A DNA stretch of 64,000 bases, from the NCBI GenBank assembly GCA_963989385.1, contig OZ022503.1, positions 54,992,858 to 55,056,857 of the forward strand, in the 5' to 3' direction. Position 1 is the first letter of the stretch; every line of letters starts with the position of its first letter. The translations under genes and the position numbers were made by a program. This stretch comes from Ctena decussata (lineage: Eukaryota > Mollusca > Bivalvia > Lucinida > Lucinidae). This document shows positions 1 through 10,817 of the stretch, piece by piece. The notes under the pieces are model-generated. The model searched no databases and was not told the origin of the DNA. It saw only the letters and a list, made by a program, of their open reading frames with translations.

Positions 1-140
1 CATCTTCTATGAAGACCTCCTAAAATGAAAATATTTTGTTTAGCACTACTGCACATTCTATGACTTTATTTTAGTGTAACATTACGCTACAATACAGACA
101 CACAACTTGTCACCTCAGCACAAAAAGTCAATAAATACAA
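1..140. other. AT-rich flank, nothing recognised
   Basis: This is ordinary AT-rich sequence left of the TIR element. I see no open frame, RNA gene or repeat in it. Confidence 0.6.
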
Positions 141-686
141 TTAAAGGTAGGTTCCTGAACTAGCGATAACAATTATGTTCACAAAATAATTTTGCTTTTT
201 TCAGGGTAGTATTGAATTCTTTTATTTTTCTGAATCTGTTGCTACTGAGAAAATCGTCAGATATTGAAGAAAATAGTCGTTTTCCCTTTTGGTTTATTTT
301 CCGTCGTTGGAATTCCAGTTCTAAAAATAGAAATGTTATATGTCTATAAGTGCGCAATTTCTGATGCCATTCTTCAAAGGCAAATTTTCTCTTGCCGTGA
401 GCTCTCCTAGAGGTCCTGGCATGGCGGATGGGTTAAAACTATCCCAAAATGCAATGCAGCATGACGTCAGCTGCATTATCTATTTTTGGCGCGAACTAAA
501 AATAGCCCTAACTGGTGTGCGAAGCAGAGTTAGGAAATCCCTTGCAAAACAACTTTTTCTAATAATTTTTTGATTTACACTTTTAAGTGAAGTTATTCAT
601 TCCCTTTTTATAAGTGCTTTCCAACAACTTGAATGAAAGATCATCAAAATTCTGATGCATTCCAAAGTACAGGAACCTACCTTTAA
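141..686. mobile_element. Non-autonomous TIR element flanked by TTAA
   Basis: The ends are perfect inverted repeats: TTAAAGGTAGGTTCCTG at 141-157 and its reverse complement CAGGAACCTACCTTTAA at 670-686. Read as a transposon, TTAA at 141-144 and 683-686 is the target duplication and the inverted repeat proper is 13 bp (145-157 and 670-682). TTAA duplications are typical of piggyBac-like elements, although piggyBac ends usually begin CCY and these begin AGG. Because TTAA is its own reverse complement, it could instead belong to the inverted repeat, with a TA or TWA duplication (mariner or Harbinger type). The 546-bp span has no transposase: the open frames inside (65 aa minus, 77 aa plus) are short and match nothing I know. 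The interior is AT-rich with one G+C-richer patch around 400-535. It is best read as a MITE-like deletion derivative. Confidence 0.65.
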
Positions 687-1085
687 AGTATATACTGAAT
701 TTTTGCGGTAAGGTAATGAGCTTTTGTGTTAAATTCTCATTTGAAACCTAAATACATGTATAAATCTACACTGTGTATACATGGTATAACTTTACATTCT
801 GGTAAACAACAGGATCTAGGTATGTGTCAGTCTATTAATACTGATTTCAAATCTTAAAAGTGTTGACTGCTCATTAATAGGGGTCTACTATCAAAAGGAA
901 GTATCTGATCCTTTCAATTTTAGAGTACTTCAGGTACCTGTTACTTTAAATGCTCTTTAGCTCGGGGACCATTCATGCTATAGATCTATTGAAAGGAAAA
1001 ATAGTTATACAACATCATTTCAATAAATTGTAGATAAAACATTAGCATTTCAATAAACCATGGATAAAACTTTTTTGTTTTTTTA
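687..1085. other. AT-rich intergenic stretch, no gene
   Basis: No coding frame or RNA gene is visible. The only structure is a short imperfect direct duplication at about 1018-1075, where atttcaataaa..tggataaaac occurs twice at roughly 30-bp spacing, ending in a T-run. It separates the TIR element from the 156-bp repeat array. Confidence 0.5.
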
Positions 1086-1176
1086 GCTGACCTAAGCCTT
1101 TAGGCTCAGGGTGAGCTATTGTGATCACCAAGTGTCCTTCGTGCGTCGTCCGTCGTCAACCATTTGCTATAAATGA
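1086..1176. repeat. Lead-in of a dispersed (probably molluscan) repeat
   Basis: This stretch runs from a small hairpin-like word (aagcctttaggct) through ggtgagctattgtgatcac to cgtgcgtcgtccgtcgtc. From memory this wording is common as a dispersed repeat in bivalve genomes, usually directly before arrays like the one that follows. That is recall only. It has no open frame of interest, and the 86-codon frame that starts at 1121 simply runs into the tandem repeat. Confidence 0.4.
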
Positions 1177-2160
1177 CATCTTCTCTGAAACCGCTAGGCC
1201 TAGGGCTTTGATATTTGGTATGAAGCATTGTCTAGTGGACCTCTACCAAGTTTGTTCAAATGGTGGCCCCAGGGTCGAAAATGGCCCTGGGGCAGGGGGT
1301 CTTGGGTTCAAAACTAAAAAATACTTAAAAATCTTCTTCTCTAGAACTGCTTGGCGCAGATGCTTGAAATTTGGTATGTAGCATTGCCTAATGGTCCTCT
1401 ACCAAGTTTGTTCAAATGGTGGCCCCAGGGTCCAAAATGGCCCAGGTGCAGGGGGTCTTGGGTTCGAAACTAAAATATACTTAAAAATCTTCTTCTCCAG
1501 AACTGCTTGGCTCAGATGCTTGAAATTTGGTATGTAGCATTGCCTAATGGTCCTCTACCAAGTTTGTTCAAATGGTGGCCCCAGGGTCCAAAATGGCCCA
1601 GGGGCAGGGGGTCTTGGGTTCGAAACTAAAAAATACTTAAAAATCTTCTTCTCCAGAACTGCTTGGCTCAGATGCTTGAAATTTGGTATGTAGCTTTGCC
1701 TAGTGGTCCTCTACCAAGTGTGTTCAAATTGTGGCCCCATGGTCCAAAATGGCCCTGGGGCAGGGGGTCTTGGGTTTAAAACTAAAAAATACTTAAAAAT
1801 CTTCTTCTCCATAACTACTTGGCTCAGATGCTTGAAATTTGGTATGTAGCATTGCCTAGTGGTCCTCTACCAAATTTGTTCAAATGGTGACCCCAGGGTC
1901 CAAAAAGGCCCCGGGGCAGGGAGTCCCAGGTTCGAACCATAGAAATACATAGAAAAATATTAAAATTTTTTCTTCTTTAGAACCGCAAGGCTCAGATGCT
2001 TAAAATTTGGTATGTAGCATTGACTAATAGTCCTTTACCAAGTGTGTTTAAATGGTGGCGCCAGGGTCCAAAATGGCCCCTTGGCATGGAGTCCATGGTT
2101 TGAACCATAGAAATGCAAAGAAAAATATTCAAAAGTCTTCTTCTTCAGAACCGAAAGGCT
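1177..2160. repeat. 156-bp tandem repeat array, about six copies
   Basis: The word cttcttct recurs at 1333, 1489, 1645 and 1801, exactly 156 bp apart. Each unit reads in order: cttcttctccagaactgctt, an atgcttgaaatttggtatg segment, ctctaccaagtttgttcaaa, ggtggccccagggtc and a G-rich cagggggtcttgggtt. The first copy (about 1177-1332) and the last two (after about 1801) are more diverged, and the last ones gain extra A/T before cttctt. This is the normal pattern of array edges. The period is a multiple of three, which lets short spurious frames run through it. The array is cut off abruptly near 2150-2162, where satellite A begins. Confidence 0.85.
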
Positions 2161-2438
2161 TTTATCATCTGAGTCTACCTTATGCCTGACCTTACATTTA
2201 CCTAATGCCTGACCTTACATTTATTGGGTCGATTCAACCCCATGAAGTTGAATGAACAGTGATTCAATTTGAGCAAATATTTGGCAAGTTTTATCATCGA
2301 GTCTACCTTATGCCTGACCTTACATTTACCTTCTGCATGACCTTACATTTATTGCGTCGATTCAACCCCATGAAGTTGAATGAACAGTGATTCAATTTGA
2401 GCAAATATTTGGCAAGTTTTATCATCTGAGTCTACCTA
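2161..2438 (+). repeat. Left edge of the satellite: partial plus two A monomers
   Basis: The satellite enters part-way through an A monomer at about 2159-2162 (cttttatcatctgag joined to aaccgaaagg of the 156-bp repeat). Two complete monomers follow, at 2182-2309 (128 bp, with one base lost in atcatcgag) and 2310-2438. They carry private changes such as attgggtcgattc. I see no target-site duplication at the junction. The strand given is arbitrary and is used throughout as the orientation of the array. Confidence 0.85.
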
Positions 2439-4179
2439 ATGCCTGACCTTACATTTATTGCAACTCATTTATGCGAAGGAAATCAAGAGACAGAGCAAAT
2501 ATTGAACCTGTTTCACCTGAGTCTACCTTATGCCTGACTTTATATTTACTGCAACTCATTTGTGAGAAAGAAATCAACCAATCACAAAACAACCTAACTC
2601 AGCTTAACATACCTTTTATTTTGACACGTGTAGGACAGGGGAAGAGAGAAACCAAAGGGGTGGACGCGTCCCGCACACAACGGTCAATCAACACTGAATC
2701 AACATCGATTCAATGTCATGGGGCGTTGACTCAACGTCGATTCAATGTTGACCTAACGTCATATGCATCCAGACAAATATTCCGCAAGTTTCATCTGAGT
2801 CTACCTTATGCCTGACCTTACATTTATTGCAACTCATTTATGCGAAGGAAATCAACCAATCACAAAACAAACTAACTCAGCTTAACATACCTTTTATTTT
2901 GACACTTGTAGGACAGGGGAAGAGAGAAACCAAAGGGGTGGACGTGTCCCGCACACAACGGTCAATCAACACTGAATCAACGTCGATTCAATGTCATGGG
3001 GCGTTGAATCAACGTCGATTCAATGTTGACCTAACGTCATATGCCTCCAGACAAATATTCCGCAAGTTTCATCTGAGTCTACCTTATGCCTGACCTTACA
3101 TTTATTGCAACTCATTTGTGCGAAGGAAATCAACCAATCACAAAACAAACTAACTCAGCTAAACATATCTTTTATTTTGACACTTGAAGAACAGGGGAAG
3201 AGAGAAACCAAAGGGGTGGACGCGTCCCCCACACAACGGTCAATCAACACTGAATCAATGTCGATTCAATGTCATGGGGCGTTGACTCAACTTCGATTCA
3301 ATGTTGACCTAACGTCATATGCCTCCAGACAAATATTCCGCAAGTTTCATCTGAGTCTACCTTATGCCTGACCTTACATTTATTGCAACTCATTTGTGCG
3401 AAGGAAATCAACCAATCACAAAACAAACTAACTCAGCTTAACATACCTTTTATTTTGACACTTGTAGGACAGGGGAAGAGAGAAACCAAAGGGGTGGACG
3501 CGTCCCGCACACAACGGTCAATCAACACTGAATCAACGTCGATTCAGTGTCATGGGGCGTTGACTCAACTTCGATTCAATGTTGACCTAACATCGTATGC
3601 CTCCAGACAAATATTCCGCAAGTTTCATCTGAGTCTACCTTATGCCTGACCTTACATTTATTGCAACTCATTTGTGCGAAGGAAATCAACCAATCACAAA
3701 ACAAACTAACTCAGCTTAACATACCTTATGTTTTGACACTTGTAGGACAGGGGAAGAGAGAAACCAAAGGGGTGGACGGGTCCCGCACACAACGGTCAAT
3801 CAACACTGAATCAACGTCGATTCAATGTCATGGGGCGTTGACTCAACGTCGATTCAATGTTGACCTAACGTCATATGCCTCAAAACAAATATTCCACAAG
3901 TTTCATCTGAGTCTACCTTATGCCTGACTTTACATTTATTGCAACTAGTTTGTGAGAAGGAAATCAAAGAATACTTACGTTTTTGTTCAGCTCCCCCACT
4001 CCCCTTCCTCATAGTATCTGAAAATGGAAAAAACAAGATCACCAAAAGAAGTCCAACACTCTTAGGTTATAAAGCAACTATTATCACATGACATAACCAA
4101 TCACAATACAAACTAACCGAGATTAACTTACTATTTGAGACAGAGCAAATATTGGGCAAGTTTCACCTGAGTCTACCTT
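2439..4179 (+). repeat. B block 1 (head + 5 x 278-bp B units + tail)
   Basis: The head is 2439-2529, the B units start at 2530, 2808, 3086, 3364 and 3642, and the tail is 3920-4179. A B unit reads atgcctgaccttacattta, ttgcaactcatttgtgcg, aaatcaaccaatcacaaaac, tgacacttgtaggacagg, a GC-richer ggggtggacgcgtcccgc segment, two copies of cgtcgattcaatg, and finally caaatattccgcaag and ctgagtctacctt. Each unit contains an 88-codon open frame, but 278 is not a multiple of three and differences between units are mostly amino-acid-changing, so I do not call it coding. This block is the most diverged of the ten: its head has two extra bases (gagacagagcaaat instead of gagacagcaaat), B3 has gaagaacag, and B2 keeps aatcaacgtcgattc where later blocks have the palindromic form. 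Confidence 0.9.
3968..4096 (-). other. Exon-like 129-bp insert in B block 1 tail
   Basis: The tail begins like a B unit up to gaaatcaa, then holds 129 bp of unrelated sequence before B-like sequence resumes at ccaatcaca. Read on the minus strand, the insert has a pyrimidine-rich tract ending tccattttCAG (plus-strand ctg at 4018-4020), a 39-nt open core (3979-4017), then GTAAGTATT (plus-strand acttac at 3973-3978). This is a near-consensus 3' splice site, a small exon and a near-consensus 5' splice site. The core is 13 codons long with phase 1 at both ends. In the frame of the surrounding 63-codon minus ORF it reads through DTMRKGS.GAEQKR. This copy has GGG where the other nine have GTG (Gly for Val). 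I do not recognise the peptide. Function is unproven, and the insert may be a fossil fragment of a host or element gene. Confidence 0.55.
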
Positions 4180-7100
4180 ATGCTTGACCTTACATTTACC
4201 TAATGCCTGACCTTACATTTATTGCGTCGATTCAACCCCATGAAGTTGAACCAACGGTAATTCAATTTATGCAAATATTTAGCAAGTTTTATCATCTGAG
4301 TCTACCTTATGCCTGACCTTACATTTACCTAATGCCTGACCTTACATTTATTGCGTCTATTCAACCCCATGAAGTTGAATGAACAGTGATTCAATTTGAG
4401 CAAATATTTGGCAAGTTTTATCATCTGAGTCTACCTTATGCCTGACCTTACATTTACCTTATGCCTGACCTTACATTTATTGCGTCGATTCAACCCCATG
4501 AAGTTGAACCAACGGTGATTCAATTTAAGCAAATATTTGGCAAGTTTTATCATCTGAGTCTACCTTATGCCTGACCTTACATTTACCTAATGCCTGACCT
4601 TACATTTATTGCGTCGATTCAACCCCATGAAGTTGAATGAACAGTGATTCAATTTGAGCAAATATTTGGCAAGTTTTATCATCTGAGTCTACCTTATACC
4701 TGACGTTACATTTACCTTATGCCTGACCTTACATTTATTGCGTCGATTCAACCCCATGAAGTTGAACCAACGTTGATTTAATTTAAGCAAATATTTGGCA
4801 AGTTTTATCATCTGAGTCTACCTTATGCCTGACCTTACATTTACCTAATGCCTGACCTTACATTTATTGCGTCGATTCAACCCCATGAAGTTGAATGAAA
4901 AGTGATGCAATTTGAGCAAATATTTGGCAAGTTTTATCATCTGAGTCTACCTTATGCCTGACCTTACATTTACCTTATGCCTGACCTTACATTTATTGCG
5001 TCGATTCAACCCCATACGGTTGAACCAACGGTGATTCAATTTAAGCAAATATTTGGCAAGTTTTATCATCTGAGTCTACCTTATGCCTGACCTTACATTT
5101 ACCTTATGCCTGACCTTACATTTATTGCGTCGATTCAACCCCATGAAGTTGAATGAACAGTGATTCAATTTGAGCCAATATTTGGCAAGTTTTATCATCT
5201 GAGTCTACCTTATGCCTGACCTTACATTTACCTTATGCCTGACCTTACATTTATTGCGTCGATTCAACCCCATGAAGTTGAACCAACGTTGATTTAATTA
5301 AAGCAAATATTTGGCAAGTTTTATCATCTGAGTCTACCTTATGCCTGACCTTACATATACCTAATGCCTGACCTTACATTTATTGCGTCGATTCAACCCA
5401 ATGAAGTTGAACAAAGGGTGATTCAATTTAAGCAAATATTTGGCAAGTTTTATCATCTGAGTCTACCTTATGCCTGACCTTACATTTACCTTATGCCTGA
5501 CCTTACATTTATTGCGTCGATTCAACCCCATGAAGTTGAACCAACGGTGATTCAATTTAAGCAAATATTTGGCAAGTTTTATTATCTGAGTCTACCTTAT
5601 GCCTGACCTTACATTTACCTTATGCATGACCTTACATTTATTGCGTCGATTCAACCCCATGAAGTTGAACCAACGGTGATTCAATTTAAGCAAATATTTG
5701 GCAAGTTTTATCATCTGAGTCTACCTTATGCCTGACCTTACATTTACCTTATGCCTGACCTTACATTTATTGCGTCGATTCAACCCCATGAAGTTGAACC
5801 AACGGTGATTCAATTTAAGCAAATATTTGGCAAGTTTTATTATCTGAGTCTACCTTATGCCTGACCTTACATTTACATTATGCCTGACCTTACATTTATT
5901 GCGTCGATGCAACCCCATGAAGTTGAACCAACGGTGATTCAATTTAAGCAAATATTTGGCAAGTTATCATCTGAGTCTACCTTATGCCTGGCCTTACATT
6001 TACCTTATGCCTGACCTTACATTTATTGCGTCGATTCAACCCCATGAAGTTGAACCAACGGTGATTCAATTTAAGCAAATATTTGGCAAGTTTTATCATC
6101 TGAGTCTACCTTATACCTGACCTTACATTTACCTTATGCCTGACCTTACATTTATTGCGTCGATTCAACCCCATGAAGTTGAATGAACAGTGATTCAATT
6201 TGAGCAAATATTTGGCAAGTTTTATCATCTGAGTCTACCTTATGCCTGACCTTACATTTACCTAATGCCTGACCTTACATTTATTGCGTCGATTCAACCC
6301 CATGAAGTTGAACAAAGGGTGATTCAATTTAAGCAAATATTTGGCAAGTTTTATCATCTGAGTCTACCTTATGCCTGACCTTACATTTACCTTATGCCTG
6401 ACCTTACATTTATTGCGTCGATTCAACCCCATGAAGTTGAATGAACAGTGATTCAATTTGAGCAAATATTTGGCAAGTTTTATCATCTGAGTCTACCTTA
6501 TGCCTGACCTTACATTTACCTTATGCCTGACCTTACATTTATTGCGTCGATTCAACCCCATGAAGTTGAACCAACGGTGATTCAATTTAAGCAAATATTT
6601 GGCAAGTTTTATTATCTGAGTCTACCTTATGCCTGACCTTACATTCACCTTATGCCTGACCTTACATTTATTGCGTCGATTCAACCCCATGAAGTTGAAT
6701 GAACAGTGATTGAATTTGAGCAAATATTTGGCAAGTTTTATAATCTGAGTCTACCTTATGCCTGACGTTACATTTACCTTATGCCTGACCTTACATTTAT
6801 TGCGTCGATTCAACCCCATGAAGTTGAACCAACGTTGATTTAATTTAAGCAAATATTTGGCAAGTTTTATCATCTGAGTCTACCTTATGCCTGACCTTAC
6901 ATTTACCTAATGCCTGACTTTACATTTATTGCGTCGATTCAACCCCATGAAGTTGAATGAGCAGTGATTCAATTTGAGCAAATATTTGGCAAGTTTTATC
7001 ATCTGAGTCTACCTTATGCCTGACCTTACATTTACCTTATGCCTGACCTTACATTTATTGCGTCGATTCAACCCCATGAAGTTGAACCAACGTTGATCTA

Positions 7101-9078
7101 ATTTAAGCAAATATTTGGCAAGTTTTATCATCTGAGTCTACCTTATGCCTGACCTTACATTTACCTAATGCCTGACCTTACATTTATTGCGTCGATTCAA
7201 CCCCATGAAGTTGAACAAACGGTGATTCAATTTAAGCAAATATTTGGCAAGTTTTATTATCTGAGTCTACCTTATGCCTGACCTTACATTTACCTTATGC
7301 CTGACCTTACATTTATTGCGTCGATTCAACCCCATGAAGTTGAATGAACAGTGATTCAATTTGAGCAAATATTTGGCAAGTTTTATCATCTGAGTCTACC
7401 TTATGCCAAACCTTACATTTACCTTATGCCTGACTTTACATTTATTGCGTCGATTCAACCCCATGAAGTTGAATGAACAGTGATTCAATTTGAGCAAATA
7501 TTTGGCAAGTTTTATCATCTGAGTCTACCTTATGCCTGACCTTACATTTACCTAATGCCTGACCTTACATTTATTGCGGCGATTCATTGCCATGAAGTTG
7601 AACAAACGGGGATTCAATTTGAGCAAATATTTGGCAAGTTTTATCATCTGAGTCTACCTTATGCCTGACCTTACATTTACCTTATGCCTGACCTTACATT
7701 TATTGCGTCGATTCAACCCCATGAAGTTGAATGAACAGTGATTCAATCTGAGCAAATATTTGGCAAGTTTTATCATCTGAGTCTACCTTATGCCTGACCT
7801 TACATTTACCTTATGCCTGACCTTACATTTATTGCGTCGATTCAACCCCATGAAGTTGAACCAACGGTGATTCAATTTAAGCAAATATTTGGCAAGTTTT
7901 ATTATCTGAGTCTACCTTATGCCTGACCTTACATTTACCTTATGCCTGACCTTACATTTATTGCGTAAATTCAACCCCATGAAGTTGAATGAACAGTGAT
8001 TCAATTTGAGCAAATATTTGGCAAGTTTTATCATCTGAGTCTACCTTATGCCTGACGTTACATTTACCTAATGCCTGACCTTACATTTATTGCGTCGATT
8101 CAACCCCATGAAGTTGAACCAACGTTGATTTAATTTAAGCAAATATTTGGCAAGTTTTATCATCTGAGTCTACCTTATGCCTGACCTTACATTTACCTAA
8201 TGCCTGACCTTACATTTATTGCGTCGATTCAACCCCATGAAGTTGAACCAACGGTGATTCAATTTAAGCAAATATTTGGCAAGTTTTATCATCTGAGTCT
8301 ACCTTATGCCTGACCTTACATTTACCTTATGCCTGACCTTATATTTATTGCGTCGATTCAACCCCATGAAGTTGAACCAACGGTGATTCAATTTGAGCAA
8401 ATATTTGGCAAGTTTTATCATCTGAGTCTACCTTATGCCTGACCTTACATTTACCTTATGCCTGACCTTACATTTATTGCGTCGATTCAACCCCATGAAG
8501 TTGAACCAACGGTGATTTAATTTAAGCAAATATTTGGCAAGTTTTATCATCTGAGTCTACCTTATGCCTGACCTTACATTTACCTTATGCCTGACCTTAC
8601 ATTTATTGCGTCGATTCAACCCCATGAAGTTAAACCAACGGTGATTCAATTTGAGCAAATATTTGGCAAGTTTTATCATCTGAGTCTACCTTATGCCTGA
8701 CCTTACATTTACCTAATGCCTGACCTTACATTTATTGCGTCGATTCAACCCCATGAAGTTGAACCAACGGTGATTCAATTTGAGCAAATATTTGGCAAGT
8801 TTTATCATCTGAGTCTACCTTATGCCTGACCTTACATTTACCTTATGCCTGACCCACATTTATTGCGTCGATTCAACCCCATGAAGTTGAATGAACAGTG
8901 ATTCAATTTGAGCAAATATTTGGCAAGTTTTATCATCTGAGTCTACCTTATGCCTGACCTTACATTTACCTTATGCCTGACCTTACATTTATTGCGTCGA
9001 TTCAACCCCATGAAGTTGAATGAACAGTGATTCAATTTGAGCAAATATTTGGAAAGTTTTATCATCTGAGTCTACCTT
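4180..9078 (+). repeat. A array 1: 38 monomers of 129 bp
   Basis: An A monomer has two 23-bp copies of atgcctgaccttacatttac + ctt, then ttgcgtcgattcaacccca, tgaagttgaa, a variable middle, caaatatttggcaag and ttttatcatctgagtctacc. The middle has linked forms: alpha (tgaacagtgattcaatttga), beta (ccaacggtgattcaatttaa) and gamma (ccaacgttgatttaattta). Alpha carries an in-frame TGA, which limits any open frame. The run is 4899 bp, which is 38 x 129 minus 3: two bases lost near 5965 (gcaagttatcatc) and one near 8853 (gacccacattt). The form acaaagggtg is found here (5411 and 6312) and once more in array 5. Confidence 0.92.
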
Positions 9079-10817
9079 ATGCCTGACCTTACATTTATTG
9101 CAACTCATTTATGCGAAGGAAATCAAGAGACAGCAAATATTGAACCAGTTTCACCTGAGTCTACCTTATGCCTGACTTTACATTTACTGCAATTCATTTG
9201 TGAGAAAGAAATCAACCAATCACAAAACAACCTAACTCAGCTTAACATACCTTTTATTTTGACAAGTGTAGGACAGGGGAAGAAAGAAACCAAAGGGGTG
9301 GACGTGTCCCGCACACAACGGTCAATCAACACTGAATCAACATCGATTCAATGTCATGGGGCGTTGACTCAACGTCGATTCAATGTTGACCTAACGTCAT
9401 ATGCATCCAGACAAATATTCCGCAAGTTTCATCTGAGTCTACCTTATGCCTGACCTTACATTTATTGCAACTCATTTATGCGAAGGAAATCAACAAATCA
9501 CAAAACAAACTAACTCAGCTTAACATACCTTTTATTTTGACACTTGTAGGACAGGGGAAGAGAGAAACCAAAGGGGTGGACGTGTCCCGCACACAACGGT
9601 CAATCAACACTGAATCAACGTTGATTCAATGTCATGGGGCGTTGATTCAACGTCGATTCAATGTTGACCTAACGTCATATGCCTCCAGACAAATATTCCG
9701 CAAGTTTCATCTGAGTCTACCTTATGCCTGACCTTACATTTATTGCAACTCATTTGTGCGAAGGAAATCAACCAATCACAAAACAAACTAACTCAGCTAA
9801 ACATATCTTTTATTTTGACACTTGTAGGACAGCGGAAGAGAGAAACCAAAGGGATGGACACGTCCCCCACACAACGGTCAATCAACACTGAATCAACGTT
9901 GATTCAATGTCATGGGGCGTTGACTCAACGTCGAATCAATGTTGACCTAACGTCATATGCCTCCAGACAAATATTCCGCAAGTTTCATCTGAGTCTACCT
10001 TATGCCTGACCTTACATTTATTGCAACTCATTTGTGCGAAGGAAATCAACCAATCACAAAACAAACTAACTCAGCTTAACATACCTTTTATTTTGACACT
10101 TGTAGGACAATGGAAGAGAGAAACCAAAGGGGTGGACGGGTCCCGCACACAACGGTCAATCAACACTGAAGCAACGTCGATTCAATGTCATGGGGCGTTG
10201 ACTCAACGTCGATTCAATGTTGACCTAACGTCATATGCCTCAAAACAAATATTCCACAAGTTTCATCTGAGTCTACCTTATGCCTGACCTTACATTTATT
10301 GCAACTCATTTGTGCGAAGGAAATCAACCAATCACAAAACAAACTAACTCAGCTTAACATACCTTTTATTTTGACACTTGTAGGACAGGGGAAGAGAGAA
10401 ACCAAAGGGGTGGACGGGTCCCGCACACAACGGTCAATCAACACTGAAGCAACGTCGATTCAATGTCATGGGGCGTTGACTCAACGTCGATTCAATGTTG
10501 ACCTAACGTCATATGCCTCAAAACAAATATTCCACAAGTTTCATCTGAGTCTACCTTATGCCTGACTTTACATTTATTGCAACTAGTTTGTGAGAAGGAA
10601 ATCAAAGAATACTTACGTTTTTGTTCAGCTCCCACACTCCCCTTCCTTATAGTATCTGAAAATGGAAAAAACAAAATCACCAAAAGAAGTCCAACACTCT
10701 TAGGTTATAAAGCAACTATTATCACATGACATAACCAATCACAATACAAACTAACCGAGATTAACTTACTATTAGAGACAGAGCAAATATTGGGCAAGTT
10801 TCACCTGAGTCTACCTT
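9079..10817 (+). repeat. B block 2, canonical 1739 bp
   Basis: The head is 9079-9167 (89 bp), the B units are 9168, 9446, 9724, 10002 and 10280 (278 bp each), and the tail is 10558-10817 (260 bp). The head joins the first part of a B unit to its last part through gagacagcaaatattg. Losing two bases relative to block 1 opens a 124-codon frame across the head and B1, which I judge accidental. B2 and B3 carry the perfect 18-bp palindrome TGAATCAACGTTGATTCA (9611-9628 in B2). B4 and B5 have gaagcaacgtcg at that place and caaaacaaatattccac near the end, so unit types are ordered within the block. Private changes are gacgtgtcc in B1 and acaatggaag in B4. Confidence 0.93.
10606..10734 (-). other. Exon-like 129-bp insert in B block 2 tail
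   Basis: The core is 10617-10655, with minus-strand GTAAGT complementing 10611-10616 and both splice-like signals intact. The core's ATG codon is ATA here (plus-strand ccttatagt), a change shared only with block 8. Confidence 0.55.

Noticed and set aside
160..573. 65- and 77-codon frames in the left flank as genes
   Set aside because: They lie within the TIR element, are short and low in complexity, and match no family I know.
1121..1381. 86-codon frame at the start of the 156-bp repeat
   Set aside because: It is a frame through tandem repeat DNA whose period is a multiple of three.
2827..3093. 88-codon open frames in every B unit (and 124-codon frames across head and B1)
   Set aside because: Openness in 49 copies follows from their near identity. 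The 278-bp period is not a multiple of three, differences between units mostly change amino acids (for example gcg/gtg/ggg, cgc/ccc), no start context or domain is recognisable, and the 124-codon frame depends on a 2-bp loss in the head.
4180..9078. CRISPR array
   Set aside because: Repeats and intervening sequence are both repeated, the period is 129 bp with no unique spacers, and the context is eukaryotic.
10492..10683. 63-codon minus-strand frame in each block tail as a gene
   Set aside because: It begins inside the pyrimidine tract and runs past the GTAAGT into B sequence. An intron-exon-intron reading explains it better than a stand-alone protein, and no family is recognised.
10606..10734. 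Meaning in the insert and the A monomer both being 129 bp
   Set aside because: The block as a whole is not a multiple of 129, the insert boundaries are uncertain by a base or two, and the sequences are unrelated, so coincidence is the simplest reading.
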